From assembly GCF_900103225.1 (NCBI RefSeq), contig NZ_FNJH01000006.1, positions 248,001-312,000 of the forward strand: a stretch of DNA of 64,000 bases, written 5' to 3'. A program made the position numbers and the translations under genes. A model generated the notes under the pieces. It was given only the letters and a program-made list of their open reading frames with translations. It did not search any database and was not told where the DNA came from. Origin of the DNA: Pseudomonas congelans. GTDB taxonomy: Bacteria; Pseudomonadota; Gammaproteobacteria; Pseudomonadales; Pseudomonadaceae. Within the stretch, counting starts at the first letter, position 1. Every line of letters begins with the position of its first letter. Shown piece by piece: positions 1 to 7,791 of the stretch.

Positions 1-1
1 G

Positions 2-1594
2 ATTCACGACAAGACGCAGGGCACACAAAACTGTCAGGACTACCTGCACAAGGTCTTCGGCCTGGAAAAGGACAAGATCCTTGTACTGGCCGCCTTTGTC
101 GGTGGTGCCTTCGGTTCCGGCCTGCGCCCGCAATATCAACTGCCGCTGGCGGTGATGGCTGCTCTGCACCTCAAGCGCTCCGTACGCCTGACGCTGACCC
201 GCCAGCAGATGTTCACCTTCGGTTATCGTCCGCGAACCATTCAGCGTCTGCGTCTGGGCGCGGCTGCCAACGGTCGTTTGCTGGCGGTCGGTCATGAGGC
301 GATCGGGCAGACTTCGCGTTTCGAGGACTTCAGCGAGCACGTCGTGGAGTGGAGCGGCATGCTCTACCACTGCGACAACGTGCAGTTGACCTACAAACTG
401 GTGCCGCTGGATGTCTTCACGCCGCTCGACATGCGTGCGCCGGGTGCTGCCCTGGGCATGATCGGCCTGGAATGCGCCATGGACGAACTGGCTTACGCGT
501 TGGCCATCGATCCGGTGCGCCTGCGCCTGACCAACTACGCCGAGCGCAACGGTAACGAAGACAAGCCGTATTCGAGCAAGGAATTGCGCGAATGCTACGC
601 CCAGGGCGCCGAACGCTTTGGCTGGTCCAGTCGCAACCCTGAGCCTCGCAGCATGCGTCAAGGCCGCCAGCTGGTCGGCTGGGGCATGGCGGGTGGTGTC
701 TGGGAGGCCATGCAGATGAAGGCCAGCGCCAAAGCGCGTCTGCAAGCAGACGGCAAGCTGGTGGTCAGCAGTGCCACCACCGATATCGGCACCGGCACCT
801 ATACCGTCATGACGCAGATTGCTGCAGAGTCGTCGGGTATCGAGGTGGATAACGTCAGCTTCCTGCTGGGTGACTCTTCGTTGCCGACTGCGCCGTTGCA
901 GGGTGGCTCGTTCACGGTTTCCTCAGTTGGTACTGCGGTGCAGCAGGCCTGTCAGGCGTTGCAGCGTCAGGTACTGGAAGTTGCCAAGGGGCTGCATCCG
1001 CAATTCGCTTCTGTGACGCCGGATGAGGTTCGCTTCGAGGCGGGCAAGCTATACGTGGGCGATCAGGCGCTATCGATGGCCGAACTGGCAGCGTCTCAGG
1101 CCCACGGGGTTATCGAGGTGCAAGTCGACGCCGAGCCGGACAAGAAGCGCGAAGCCTACGCCGCAGCGACGCACTCGGCGGTGTTCGTTGAGGTGCTGGT
1201 CGACGAGGATCTGGGCACTATCAAGGTCAATCGTGTGGTCAGTGCCGTGGCCGCGGGCAGGGTAGTTAATCCGAAAATGGCGCGCAGCCAGATTCTGGGT
1301 GGCGTTGTCTGGGGTATGGGAATGGCGCTTCAGGAAGAAGCGATGCTTGACCACGACCTGGGCCGCCCGATGAACCACAGCCTGGCCGAGTACCACATTC
1401 CGGTGAACGCTGACATTGGCGACATCGACGTGCTGTTTGTCGAAGAACACGACGACATTGTCAACGCGCTGGGTTCCAAGGGCGTCGGCGAAATCGGTAT
1501 CGTGGGTGTGCCGGCAGCGATCGCCAACGCGATCTACCACGCCACCGGCAAGCGGATCCGTGAGTTTCCGATCACGCTGGATAAGCTGTTGTAA
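2..1594 (+). CDS. Molybdopterin-binding subunit of a xanthine dehydrogenase/aldehyde oxidase family enzyme (5' partial)
   Basis: The reading frame is open from base 2, so the start lies outside the window; about 530 C-terminal residues are present. The product belongs to the large molybdenum-cofactor subunit of the xanthine oxidase family, resembling the periplasmic aldehyde oxidoreductase subunit PaoC/YagR. The visible signatures are a GGAFGSG glycine loop near base 110, a QGGSFTVSSVGTA stretch, and a C-terminal GVGEIG motif that carries the family's catalytic glutamate, followed by a typical end (ITLDKLL). Such enzymes hydroxylate aldehydes or N-heterocycles with partner FAD and 2Fe-2S subunits, which are presumably upstream and not seen. 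Substrate cannot be told from sequence. A REP-type hairpin follows the stop codon. Confidence 0.88.
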   Translation: MHDKTQGTQNCQDYLHKVFGLEKDKILVLAAFVGGAFGSGLRPQYQLPLAVMAALHLKRSVRLTLTRQQMFTFGYRPRTIQRLRLGAAANGRLLAVGHEAIGQTSRFEDFSEHVVEWSGMLYHCDNVQLTYKLVPLDVFTPLDMRAPGAALGMIGLECAMDELAYALAIDPVRLRLTNYAERNGNEDKPYSSKELRECYAQGAERFGWSSRNPEPRSMRQGRQLVGWGMAGGVWEAMQMKASAKARLQADGKLVVSSATTDIGTGTYTVMTQIAAESSGIEVDNVSFLLGDSSLPTAPLQGGSFTVSSVGTAVQQACQALQRQVLEVAKGLHPQFASVTPDEVRFEAGKLYVGDQALSMAELAASQAHGVIEVQVDAEPDKKREAYAAATHSAVFVEVLVDEDLGTIKVNRVVSAVAAGRVVNPKMARSQILGGVVWGMGMALQEEAMLDHDLGRPMNHSLAEYHIPVNADIGDIDVLFVEEHDDIVNALGSKGVGEIGIVGVPAAIANAIYHATGKRIREFPITLDKLL

Positions 1595-1619
1595 CAGCGA
1601 GCTCAAATCCAACTGCCCA

Positions 1620-1646
1620 GCATGCCAACGCTCTGCGTTGGCATGC
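1620..1646. repeat. REP-type hairpin downstream of the molybdoenzyme gene
   Basis: An 11-bp perfect stem (1620-1630 with 1636-1646, 5-nt loop) lies 25 bp after the stop codon. It has no T-tract, so it is better read as a REP hairpin that may stabilise or end the transcript than as a canonical intrinsic terminator. Confidence 0.6.
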
Positions 1647-1700
1647 AGTTAGTGACGCTCTGCATCCTCTTGCGCAGGCGGTGCGGCGCAGGTGTGACCC

Positions 1701-1745
1701 GGAGCGTCACGAACTGCATTCCCACGCTGGAGCGTGAGGAACGAT
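1701..1745 (-). repeat. REP-like repeat unit (copy 1)
   Basis: In reverse complement this matches, with few differences, segments at 7406-7458, 33935-33978 and 34051-34102. The shared core reads CGTTCCTCACGCTCC then GCGTGGGAATG, then a GACGCTCTGCGTC hairpin. The family occurs only between genes in this window. Confidence 0.65.
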
Positions 1746-1858
1746 AGGCGTCCGAAAGTGCTCCGCGTCTGCAATCGCTCTGCAGGTGAGACAACCCGCC
1801 ACGCGACAATAGACCACACGACTTTAATGGCTGAACAGGACTACTCTTTGAGGGTCGA

Positions 1859-1872
1859 TTGATCTGCATCAT
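1859..1872. promoter_or_regulatory. ANR/FNR-type box upstream of cioA
   Basis: TTGATCTGCATCAT matches the ANR/FNR consensus TTGAT-N4-ATCAA at 9 of the 10 fixed positions. It lies about 147 bp before the cioA start. In P. aeruginosa ANR represses cioAB when oxygen is low, which fits this position. Binding is inferred. Confidence 0.6.
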
Positions 1873-2018
1873 TGCGTTAAGGCAATGATCAGTGCACCGA
1901 CCAGCGTTTTCGCCATTGGAAACGCCAGAATAAAAGAAACATAAGCACTCATTACCGTGGGGGCAATCGCTGTTGGCTTGCGGCCGGCAGCACGTTTCAT
2001 CTGAGAGAGGAACATCTT

Positions 2019-3458
2019 ATGTTCGGTTTAGAGGCTATAGATCTCGCCCGGATTCAGTTCGCATTCACGATTTCGTTTCACATCCTGTTTCCTGCCATCA
2101 CCATCGGTCTGGCAAGTTACCTGGCTGTGCTCGAAGGTCTGTGGCTGAAGACCCGCGATGACGTCTACCGTGACCTGTACCACTTCTGGTCGAAGATTTT
2201 TGCAGTCAACTTCGGCATGGGCGTGGTTTCCGGACTTGTCATGGCTTACCAGTTCGGCACCAACTGGAGCCGCTTCTCAGACTTCGCAGGTGCTGTGACC
2301 GGGCCGCTGCTGACCTACGAGGTACTGACCGCGTTCTTCCTGGAAGCGGGCTTCCTCGGCGTGATGCTGTTCGGCTGGAACCGTGTCGGGCGCAACCTTC
2401 ACTTCTTCTCCACGGTAATGGTTGCCATCGGCACGCTGATCTCCACCTTCTGGATTCTGTCGTCCAACAGCTGGATGCAGACACCGCAGGGGTTCGAGAT
2501 CATCGACGGTCGGATCATCCCGACTGACTGGTTCGCCGTGGTCTTCAACCCGTCGTTCCCTTATCGCCTGACGCACATGGCAATTGCCGCGTTTGTGGCA
2601 ACAGCGTTCTTCGTCGGTTCGTCGGCCGCCTGGCACCTATTGCGGGGCCGCGACACACCTGCGGTGCGCAAGATGCTCTCGATGGCCATGTGGATGGCCC
2701 TGCTGGTGGCGCCTGTCCAGGCTGTCGTCGGTGACTTCCACGGTCTGAACACGCTCAAGCATCAGCCCGCGAAGATTGCTGCCATCGAAGGTCACTGGGA
2801 GAACGTCGGTGACGAACCGACCCCGCTGATCCTGTTCGGCATTCCCGACATGAAGGAAGAACGTACCAAGTACGCGGTGGAAATCCCTTATCTGGGCAGC
2901 CTGATCCTGACCCACAGTCTCGATAAGCAGGTGCCGGCGCTCAAGGAATTCAAGCCTGAAGATCGTCCTAATTCGACGATCGTGTTCTGGTCGTTCCGGG
3001 TCATGGTCGCCCTTGGCATGTTGATGATCTTCACCGGTCTGTGGAGCCTGTGGCTGCGCAAGCGCGGCACGCTGTATAACTCGCGTCCCTTCCTGTACCT
3101 GGCATTGTGGATGGGGCCGTCTGGCCTGATCGCCATTCTCGCCGGCTGGTTCACCACTGAAATCGGCCGTCAGCCCTGGGTCGTGTATGGCCTGATGCGT
3201 ACTGCGGATGCTTCGTCCGGGCACAGCGTGGCGCAGATGAGCATCACTCTGGTGCTGTTCGTGGTGGTCTACTTCGTGCTCTTCGGCACAGGCCTTGGCT
3301 ACATGATGCGTCTGGTTCGCAAAGGGCCGAAAGCCTACGTCGAACATGTGCCGCACGGTGGTCCCGGCCAGCAACGCACACCGGCCCGTCCGCTCTCCGC
3401 CGCTGTTGAAGGCGAAGAAGATGGCGACAATCTTGACCGTCACGGCAAGGGGATTTAA
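2019..3458 (+). CDS. cioA: Cyanide-insensitive bd-type quinol oxidase subunit I
   Basis: A 479-residue inner-membrane subunit that binds the haems and oxidises ubiquinol while reducing oxygen to water. The N-terminus FHILFPAITIG carries the expected axial histidine (His21); further bd-oxidase signatures are the GRQPW motif and the LTHM segment. The quinol loop is of the short type seen in CIO enzymes, and the length matches the Pseudomonas CioA family rather than the longer E. coli CydA. The start is supported by a purine-rich site (GAGAGGAAC) just upstream. It begins a tight three-gene operon with cioB (3-bp gap) and the small third subunit. An upstream ANR box and the distant RoxSR genes suggest redox control. 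Confidence 0.95.
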   Translation: MFGLEAIDLARIQFAFTISFHILFPAITIGLASYLAVLEGLWLKTRDDVYRDLYHFWSKIFAVNFGMGVVSGLVMAYQFGTNWSRFSDFAGAVTGPLLTYEVLTAFFLEAGFLGVMLFGWNRVGRNLHFFSTVMVAIGTLISTFWILSSNSWMQTPQGFEIIDGRIIPTDWFAVVFNPSFPYRLTHMAIAAFVATAFFVGSSAAWHLLRGRDTPAVRKMLSMAMWMALLVAPVQAVVGDFHGLNTLKHQPAKIAAIEGHWENVGDEPTPLILFGIPDMKEERTKYAVEIPYLGSLILTHSLDKQVPALKEFKPEDRPNSTIVFWSFRVMVALGMLMIFTGLWSLWLRKRGTLYNSRPFLYLALWMGPSGLIAILAGWFTTEIGRQPWVVYGLMRTADASSGHSVAQMSITLVLFVVVYFVLFGTGLGYMMRLVRKGPKAYVEHVPHGGPGQQRTPARPLSAAVEGEEDGDNLDRHGKGI

Positions 3459-3461
3459 GCC

Positions 3462-4469
3462 ATGGGTATCGATCTTCCGCTGATCTGGGCCATCATCATT
3501 GTCTTCGGCATCATGATGTACGTGGTGATGGACGGCTTCGATCTGGGTATCGGGATTCTCTTCCCGTTCATGAAGGACAGTTCCGACCGCGACGTGATGA
3601 TGAACACCGTCGCGCCGGTCTGGGACGGCAACGAAACCTGGCTGGTGCTGGGCGGTGCGGCACTGTTCGGTGCATTCCCGCTGGCCTACTCGGTGGTCCT
3701 CTCTGCGCTGTACCTGCCGTTGATGTTCATGCTCATGGGCCTGATCTTTCGTGGCGTGGCGTTCGAGTTCCGCTTCAAGGCGACCGAGCTGAAGCGTCAC
3801 TGGTGGGACAAGGCGTTCATCGGCGGCTCGCTGGCTGCGACCTTCTTCCAGGGCGTGGCGCTGGGTGCCTACATTGAAGGCATCCCGGTGGTCGATCGCC
3901 AGTTTGCCGGGGGCTCGCTGGACTGGCTCTCGCCATTCCCGATGTTCTGCGGGTTGGCCTTGATCGTCGCCTATGCGCTGCTGGGCTGCACCTGGCTGAT
4001 CATGAAAACCGAAGGCTCGCTGCAGAAGGCGATGCATGATCTGGCACGGCCGCTGGCTCTGGCGGTACTTGCGGTCATGGCCGTGGTCAGTCTGTGGACG
4101 CCATTGGCCCACGCTGATATCGCGCATCGCTGGTTCAGCATGCCGAACCTGTTCTGGTTCATGCCCGTACCGATTCTGGTACTGGTGACCATGTACGGTC
4201 TGTTCAAGGCGGTTGCCCGCAATGCCCACTACACGCCGTTTCTCCTGACCCTGTTGCTGATCTTCCTGGGTTACAGCGGCCTGGGCATCAGCCTGTGGCC
4301 AAACATCATCCCGCCTTCGGTATCGATCTGGGCAGCCGCCGCGCCGCCGCAGAGCCAGGGCTTCATGCTGGTGGGCACGCTGTTCATCATTCCGTTCATC
4401 CTGGGCTACACCTTCTGGAGCTACTACGTGTTCCGCGGCAAGGTGACGGCTGCAGACGGTTATCACTAG
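3462..4469 (+). CDS. cioB: Cyanide-insensitive bd-type quinol oxidase subunit II
   Basis: A 335-residue polytopic membrane protein, the usual length for CydB/CioB. It pairs with CioA to form the terminal oxidase. The family signature VWDGNETWLVLGGAALFGAFP is present near residues 51-71 (VWDGNETWL shown by translation), and the N-terminus has the typical VMDGFDLGIGIL helix. It starts 3 bp after cioA, showing translational coupling, and is followed 21 bp later by the small subunit. No defects are visible. Confidence 0.95.
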   Translation: MGIDLPLIWAIIIVFGIMMYVVMDGFDLGIGILFPFMKDSSDRDVMMNTVAPVWDGNETWLVLGGAALFGAFPLAYSVVLSALYLPLMFMLMGLIFRGVAFEFRFKATELKRHWWDKAFIGGSLAATFFQGVALGAYIEGIPVVDRQFAGGSLDWLSPFPMFCGLALIVAYALLGCTWLIMKTEGSLQKAMHDLARPLALAVLAVMAVVSLWTPLAHADIAHRWFSMPNLFWFMPVPILVLVTMYGLFKAVARNAHYTPFLLTLLLIFLGYSGLGISLWPNIIPPSVSIWAAAAPPQSQGFMLVGTLFIIPFILGYTFWSYYVFRGKVTAADGYH

Positions 4470-4490
4470 TCCGAACCGAGGAGAATGACG

Positions 4491-4658
4491 ATGTCTGGTA
4501 AAAATTCCATGCACGATCCTGATCCGGCGCTGAGCAAGCCGCTCTGGCAACGACTGGCCTGGCTGGTCGGAATCTGGGCGGGCAGCGTATTCGCGCTGTT
4601 CATCGTGGCCAGCCTGATGCGCATGTTCATGAGCGCAGCGGGCCTGACGACACACTGA
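4491..4658 (+). CDS. DUF2474-type small subunit of the Cio oxidase (CydX-like role)
   Basis: A 55-residue protein with a short polar N-terminus (MSGKNSMHDPD) and one membrane helix at about residues 19-45 (WQRLAWLVGIWAGSVFAL core). A good ribosome-binding site (GAGGAG) precedes the ATG. It is the third gene of the cio operon, in the position occupied in pseudomonads by DUF2474 proteins, which are thought to play the assembly or stability role of CydX in other bd oxidases. That role is inferred from position and size. The operon terminator follows 38 bp later. Confidence 0.88.
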   Translation: MSGKNSMHDPDPALSKPLWQRLAWLVGIWAGSVFALFIVASLMRMFMSAAGLTTH

Positions 4659-4695
4659 TACTGAATTCCCGTTCGTGTCTGCGGACACGTTTTGC

Positions 4696-4734
4696 GACCC
4701 TCTTGCCACTCGCGTGGCAAGGGGGTCTTTTTTT
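4696..4734 (+). terminator. Intrinsic terminator of the cio operon
   Basis: A 14-bp stem with one weak pair (4696-4709 with 4714-4727), TCGC loop and seven T residues. The stem may also help end the convergent rlmG transcript, though that strand lacks a T-tract. Confidence 0.92.
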
Positions 4735-4750
4735 GTGCCTTGGGCGCGGG

Positions 4751-5875
4751 CTACTTGCGGGCTTTCAGAATCACGAATTTCGGCGTGGCGGCGACTTGTT
4801 CGACGCCGCGGAACAGGCGCGACAGCTTGGTGTGATAACCCAGGTGACGATTGCCGACGATGTACAGCGCCCCGCCGGTCACCAACGCTGCACGCGCTTG
4901 AACAAACATCCGCCAGGCCAGAAAGTCGCCTACCACTTGCTGCTGGTGGAAGGGCGGGTTGCACAGCACCACATCCAGCGAGTCAGGCTCGTGCATCTCC
5001 AGACCGTCGCCTGCTTGAACCCGTACGTCGCGATCACCCAGCGTCGCCCGCCAGTTCTCGGCTGCCGATTGCACGGCCATGAATGACTCGTCGACCAGCG
5101 TGTAATGTGCCTGCGGGTTGTCCAGCGCACTGGCGATGGCCAGCACGCCATTCCCGCAACCCAGGTCTGCGACCCTTGCCGTACCAAGGTTTCTCGGCAG
5201 ATGAGGCAGGAAGGCGCGAGTGCCGATGTCCAGCCCGTCGCGGCAGAACACATTGGCATGGTTGAGCAGTTCGATGGCCGGTTCATCCAGCCGGTAGCGG
5301 GTCGGGTAGGGCGAGGTCCGCACTTCCATGGGCTGTGGCGTGGCAAACAGCAGCCTGGCTTTTTTCACTGCCAGCGAGGCTTGGACCGGTCCGACATATT
5401 CCTCCAGCAAGTCGCCAGCCGAACGCGGCAAATGCTTGACCATTGCTGCAGCGATAACCCGTGCGCCGGGGGCCAGCTGCCCTTGCAGGCGTATCAGTTG
5501 CTCTTCGAGCAGCGCCAGGGTCTTGGGCACGCGGATCAGCACCCAGTCGAAGGGCCCCTGCAACGCTTCGCTGGCCGGAATGTGCGGCACTGCGTCGTAG
5601 CTCATGCCGTTGCGCGCCAGATTCTTTTCCAGACCCTGCGCCGCCAGAAACGAGTCAGTACTACTGATGACAGTGGCATGCGGTGCAAGACTTGCGGCCA
5701 GGGCGCCGAAACTGTCATTGAGCACCAGAACCCGGCTTTGCAGGCTCAGCCCTGCTTCTGCAACATGATTGAGCAGGTACTCGTCAGCGGCATCGAATGC
5801 CTGCAGGGGCTCATCCTGTTGCTCGGGTTGGCGAATGAGATCAAGTTCAGCGAAGGGACTGATGAGCAGGGGCAT
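4751..5875 (-). CDS. rlmG: 23S rRNA (guanine-1835 N2)-methyltransferase
   Basis: A 374-residue S-adenosylmethionine-dependent methyltransferase that modifies G1835 of 23S rRNA. It has the duplicated fold of the RsmC/RlmG group: a degenerate N-terminal methyltransferase-like half and an active C-terminal half with the SAM loop VADLGCGNGVLAI and the catalytic NPPFHQQQ motif. The start is placed at the ATG giving MPLLISPFAELDL, the usual family N-terminus; an in-frame TTG 21 bp upstream is less likely. It is convergent with the cio operon and separated from it by the terminator. Confidence 0.92.
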   Translation of the reverse strand: MPLLISPFAELDLIRQPEQQDEPLQAFDAADEYLLNHVAEAGLSLQSRVLVLNDSFGALAASLAPHATVISSTDSFLAAQGLEKNLARNGMSYDAVPHIPASEALQGPFDWVLIRVPKTLALLEEQLIRLQGQLAPGARVIAAAMVKHLPRSAGDLLEEYVGPVQASLAVKKARLLFATPQPMEVRTSPYPTRYRLDEPAIELLNHANVFCRDGLDIGTRAFLPHLPRNLGTARVADLGCGNGVLAIASALDNPQAHYTLVDESFMAVQSAAENWRATLGDRDVRVQAGDGLEMHEPDSLDVVLCNPPFHQQQVVGDFLAWRMFVQARAALVTGGALYIVGNRHLGYHTKLSRLFRGVEQVAATPKFVILKARK

Positions 5876-6005
5876 TGGCGGGAAAACTCTGTGCAATCGA
5901 AGGTATGTCAGTGAGCCCGATGACAGGTGGGCTCGCTGAGACAGACGATTTTACGTATTTTTTCGTTCCGATACCTGTCTGATTACGCGGTGATTGCCCG
6001 TTTTG

Positions 6006-6239
6006 TCAGAACATTCCGCTGAGCGCGGCTTGTACGGCTGCAGCCGTCTTGTTGCAGACCCCCATTTTTTGAATGGCGCTGGCAATGTGGAAGTGAATGG
6101 TGCGCTCCTTCAGGCAGAGGATCATTGCGATGTCGCCAGCTGTTTTGCCTTCAGCGGACCACTTGAGGACTTCGATTTCTCTCTGAGTCAGGTTTTTTGC
6201 TGGCGAGGGCTGTGAGAAATTTATGTCCATCGTGTTCAT
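6006..6239 (-). CDS. Stand-alone LuxR-type helix-turn-helix protein, 77 residues
   Basis: The product is little more than a GerE/LuxR DNA-binding domain: LTQREIEVLKWSAEGKT at residues 18-34, the recognition helix region KERTIHFHI, then NKTAAAVQAALSGMF. It resembles the C-terminal domain of acyl-homoserine-lactone receptors, but no ligand-binding domain is encoded; the upstream in-frame extension to 6410 is low in similarity to anything and lacks a ribosome-binding site. The chosen ATG has GGAGG at good spacing. It is transcribed away from fpr across a 335-bp shared control region. It could be an autonomous regulator or a dominant-negative partner of full-length LuxR proteins. Target genes are unknown. 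Confidence 0.8.
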   Translation of the reverse strand: MNTMDINFSQPSPAKNLTQREIEVLKWSAEGKTAGDIAMILCLKERTIHFHIASAIQKMGVCNKTAAAVQAALSGMF

Positions 6240-6574
6240 GTAGCCTCCTTGCAGTACGTGTACAGACCTTGCTGGGTGTTTATCCAGTCTAGGAATAAAT
6301 AGACGGCAATCTGTGGGCACGCCGCTCAGCCGGACGGATGGGCTGATGGCACTTGGCGGCGTGTTGTCGGCCTGCCGGCTGAAACCCGCGCGCGAGAAGG
6401 GGCGGGGCAATTCGTCCTGTGTGTGTTCGACCCTGAAGGAGCTGATCCAAGAACCAAATACTCTAAGCGGCAGAGCCCGCTGCCGGTTAATCCATCACAA
6501 ACAGCCGGTGTTTATCGAGCCTGCTTTGCGGGACACTGGGTTCTGCTTTCATATTCAGGAGTTCAAAGCGCACC
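6240..6574. promoter_or_regulatory. Divergent control region between the small LuxR-type gene and fpr
   Basis: 335 bp with no credible gene. It must contain both promoters. A GGAGG for the minus-strand gene lies at its left edge and a CAGGAG for fpr near its right edge. A small inverted repeat (CGGCAG...CTGCCG) is near 6471-6488. In P. aeruginosa fpr is controlled by the LysR-type FinR; no finR gene is adjacent here. Confidence 0.5.
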
Positions 6575-7351
6575 ATGACCGTCAGTGACGATAAATTCAC
6601 CCGCCAGACACTGCAGCGTGTTACGCCGTTGACCGCGAACCTGTTTACCCTGCGCACCACGCGTGATCCCGGTTTTCGCTTTCGTGCCGGACAGTTTGCG
6701 CGTCTCGGGGTGACCAAGGCCGACGGTTCAGTCGTATGGCGCGCCTACTCGATGGTTTCTTCTCCGCACGATGAATTTCTGGAGTTCTTTTCCATCGTGG
6801 TTCCGGATGGCGAATTCACCAGCGAGTTGAGCCGCTTGCGTGAAGGCGACAGCCTGCTGGTGGAAAAGCAGGCGTTTGGTTATCTGACTCTGGATCGCTT
6901 TATTGATGGGCGTGATCTTTGGCTGTTATCCACAGGGACGGGAGTCGCACCGTTTCTGTCGATCCTTCAGGATTTCGAGGTCTGGGAGAAGTTCGAACGG
7001 GTGATTCTGGTCTACAGCGTTCGTGAGTCGCGCGAGCTGGCCTATCAGCAACTGATTGCCGAACTGATGCAGCGTGAGTACCTGGCTGAATACGCTGACA
7101 AGTTTCTGTTTCTGCCCACGGTGACCCGCGAGCAGTATCCCGGCGCATTGAATGGGCGGATCACGCAGTTGATCGAGAACGGAGAGTTGGAGCGCGCTGC
7201 TGGCATTGCTCTCACGCCGGAGCATTCGCGGGTGATGCTGTGCGGCAACCCGCAGATGATCGATGACACGCGGGCGATTCTCAAGCAGCGCGACATGCGC
7301 CTGAGCCTGTCACGCAAGCCTGGGCAGGTGGCGGTGGAGACGTATTGGTGA
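6575..7351 (+). CDS. fpr: Ferredoxin/flavodoxin-NADP(+) reductase
   Basis: A 258-residue FAD enzyme that exchanges electrons between NADPH and ferredoxin or flavodoxin. The FAD-binding RAYSMVSSP motif is at 56-64, the NADP-binding GTGVAPFLS at 121-129, and the chain ends in VETYW, the aromatic C-terminus typical of bacterial Fpr. Length is normal. The N-terminal MTVSDDKFTRQTL start is preceded by CAGGAG. Known functions in Pseudomonas are oxidative-stress defence and supplying electrons for haem oxygenase and bacterioferritin iron release. A 10-bp hairpin at 7372-7398 follows. Confidence 0.95.
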   Translation: MTVSDDKFTRQTLQRVTPLTANLFTLRTTRDPGFRFRAGQFARLGVTKADGSVVWRAYSMVSSPHDEFLEFFSIVVPDGEFTSELSRLREGDSLLVEKQAFGYLTLDRFIDGRDLWLLSTGTGVAPFLSILQDFEVWEKFERVILVYSVRESRELAYQQLIAELMQREYLAEYADKFLFLPTVTREQYPGALNGRITQLIENGELERAAGIALTPEHSRVMLCGNPQMIDDTRAILKQRDMRLSLSRKPGQVAVETYW

Positions 7352-7371
7352 TGGTTGGCGGCTAGCGATGG

Positions 7372-7398
7372 CTATCGTGCCGAGCATTGGCACGATAG
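7372..7398. terminator. Hairpin after fpr
   Basis: Perfect 10-bp stem (7372-7381 with 7389-7398, 7-nt loop) 20 bp after the fpr stop codon. There is no T-tract; likely a REP-type 3' end. Confidence 0.45.
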
Positions 7399-7405
7399 TC
7401 ACATA

Positions 7406-7458
7406 ACTATCGTTCCTCACGCTCCGCGTGGGAATGCAGTTCGTGACGCTCTGCGTCA
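7406..7458 (+). repeat. REP-like repeat unit (copy 2)
   Basis: Same core as copies at 1701-1745 (reversed) and 34051-34102, including GTGGGAATGCAGTTCGTGACG and the GACGCTCTGCGTC hairpin. Confidence 0.65.
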
Positions 7459-7525
7459 CACAGCGGTTCTGTGATGTCAGGTGGATTGGTGTTTGGCTCA
7501 GGTCACCTTTGCGCCCTTACGGCGC

Positions 7526-7684
7526 CTTACTTTGAGGGGCCAAAGTAAGCAAAGCCCGCAGCTCCGTTTCCGGCCCGACTTCGTCGGGTTCCTTCGCCCT
7601 GTCACTGATCCGGGGGTCGCCGCAACGGGCCATCCATGGTCCGGTGCGGCTAGCCTGGCGTCCCGCCAGGCTACCCCCGGATCA
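7526..7684. ncRNA. Structured element with hairpins and a three-way junction
   Basis: Three features pair in series: a 9-bp hairpin (7526-7534 with 7541-7549), a 6-bp hairpin (7574-7579 with 7583-7588), and a three-way junction. In the junction a closing 11-bp stem (7606-7616 with 7674-7684) encloses one arm (7619-7624 with 7645-7650, extended by 7627-7632 with 7638/7639-7642 region pairs) and one 10-bp arm with a 3-nt loop (7651-7660 with 7664-7673). The pairing is directly visible. It may be a repeated extragenic element of Pseudomonas, a remnant of a mobile element, or an RNA; strand and function are unknown. Confidence 0.4.
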
Positions 7685-7791
7685 GCGCCAGGGCTCAGCC
7701 GTCACTAACGTCGCACTCTGCGTTGTCAGTGCCATAGCGGTTGAAAAGCACTGCGCAGGGACTTTGGCCTGCAGCTTTAGGCCTTAATCAA

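Larger units (their letters stand above)
1595..2018. other. 424-bp intergenic region with REP-type hairpins and the cioA promoter region
   Basis: No credible gene is present. The left half holds REP-like repeat sequence (1620-1646 and 1701-1745); the right half holds an ANR-like box (1859-1872), an overlapping 8-bp inverted repeat (1868-1875 with 1882-1889) and the untranslated leader of cioA. A minus-strand reading frame across 1603-1872 is only the translation of the repeat. Confidence 0.7.
7352..7791. other. 440-bp intergenic region: REP repeat plus structured element
   Basis: Holds an fpr-proximal hairpin (7372-7398), a REP-like repeat (7406-7458) and a densely structured block (7526-7684). 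The plus-strand reading frame at 7481-7708 has no ribosome-binding site, composition resembling no protein family I know, and coincides with the hairpins, so it is not called as a gene. Confidence 0.6.

Noticed and set aside
1603..1872. Minus-strand 89-codon frame
   Set aside because: It is the translation of a REP-like repeat; the segment SSRSSVGMQFVTLRVT recurs in the frame at 33889-34200, as expected for repeat DNA and not for two independent genes.
2637..4964. 775-codon minus-strand frame antisense to cioAB
   Set aside because: It is a shadow of the codon bias of cioA and cioB; it is rich in His, Gln and Arg and has no recognisable domain.
7606..7684. Cloverleaf-like three-way junction as a tRNA
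   Set aside because: Stem lengths do not fit a tRNA, there is no T-loop sequence, no anticodon arm of the right size and no CCA end.
7481..7708. Plus-strand 75-codon frame
   Set aside because: It coincides with the structured element and has no ribosome-binding site or recognisable sequence.
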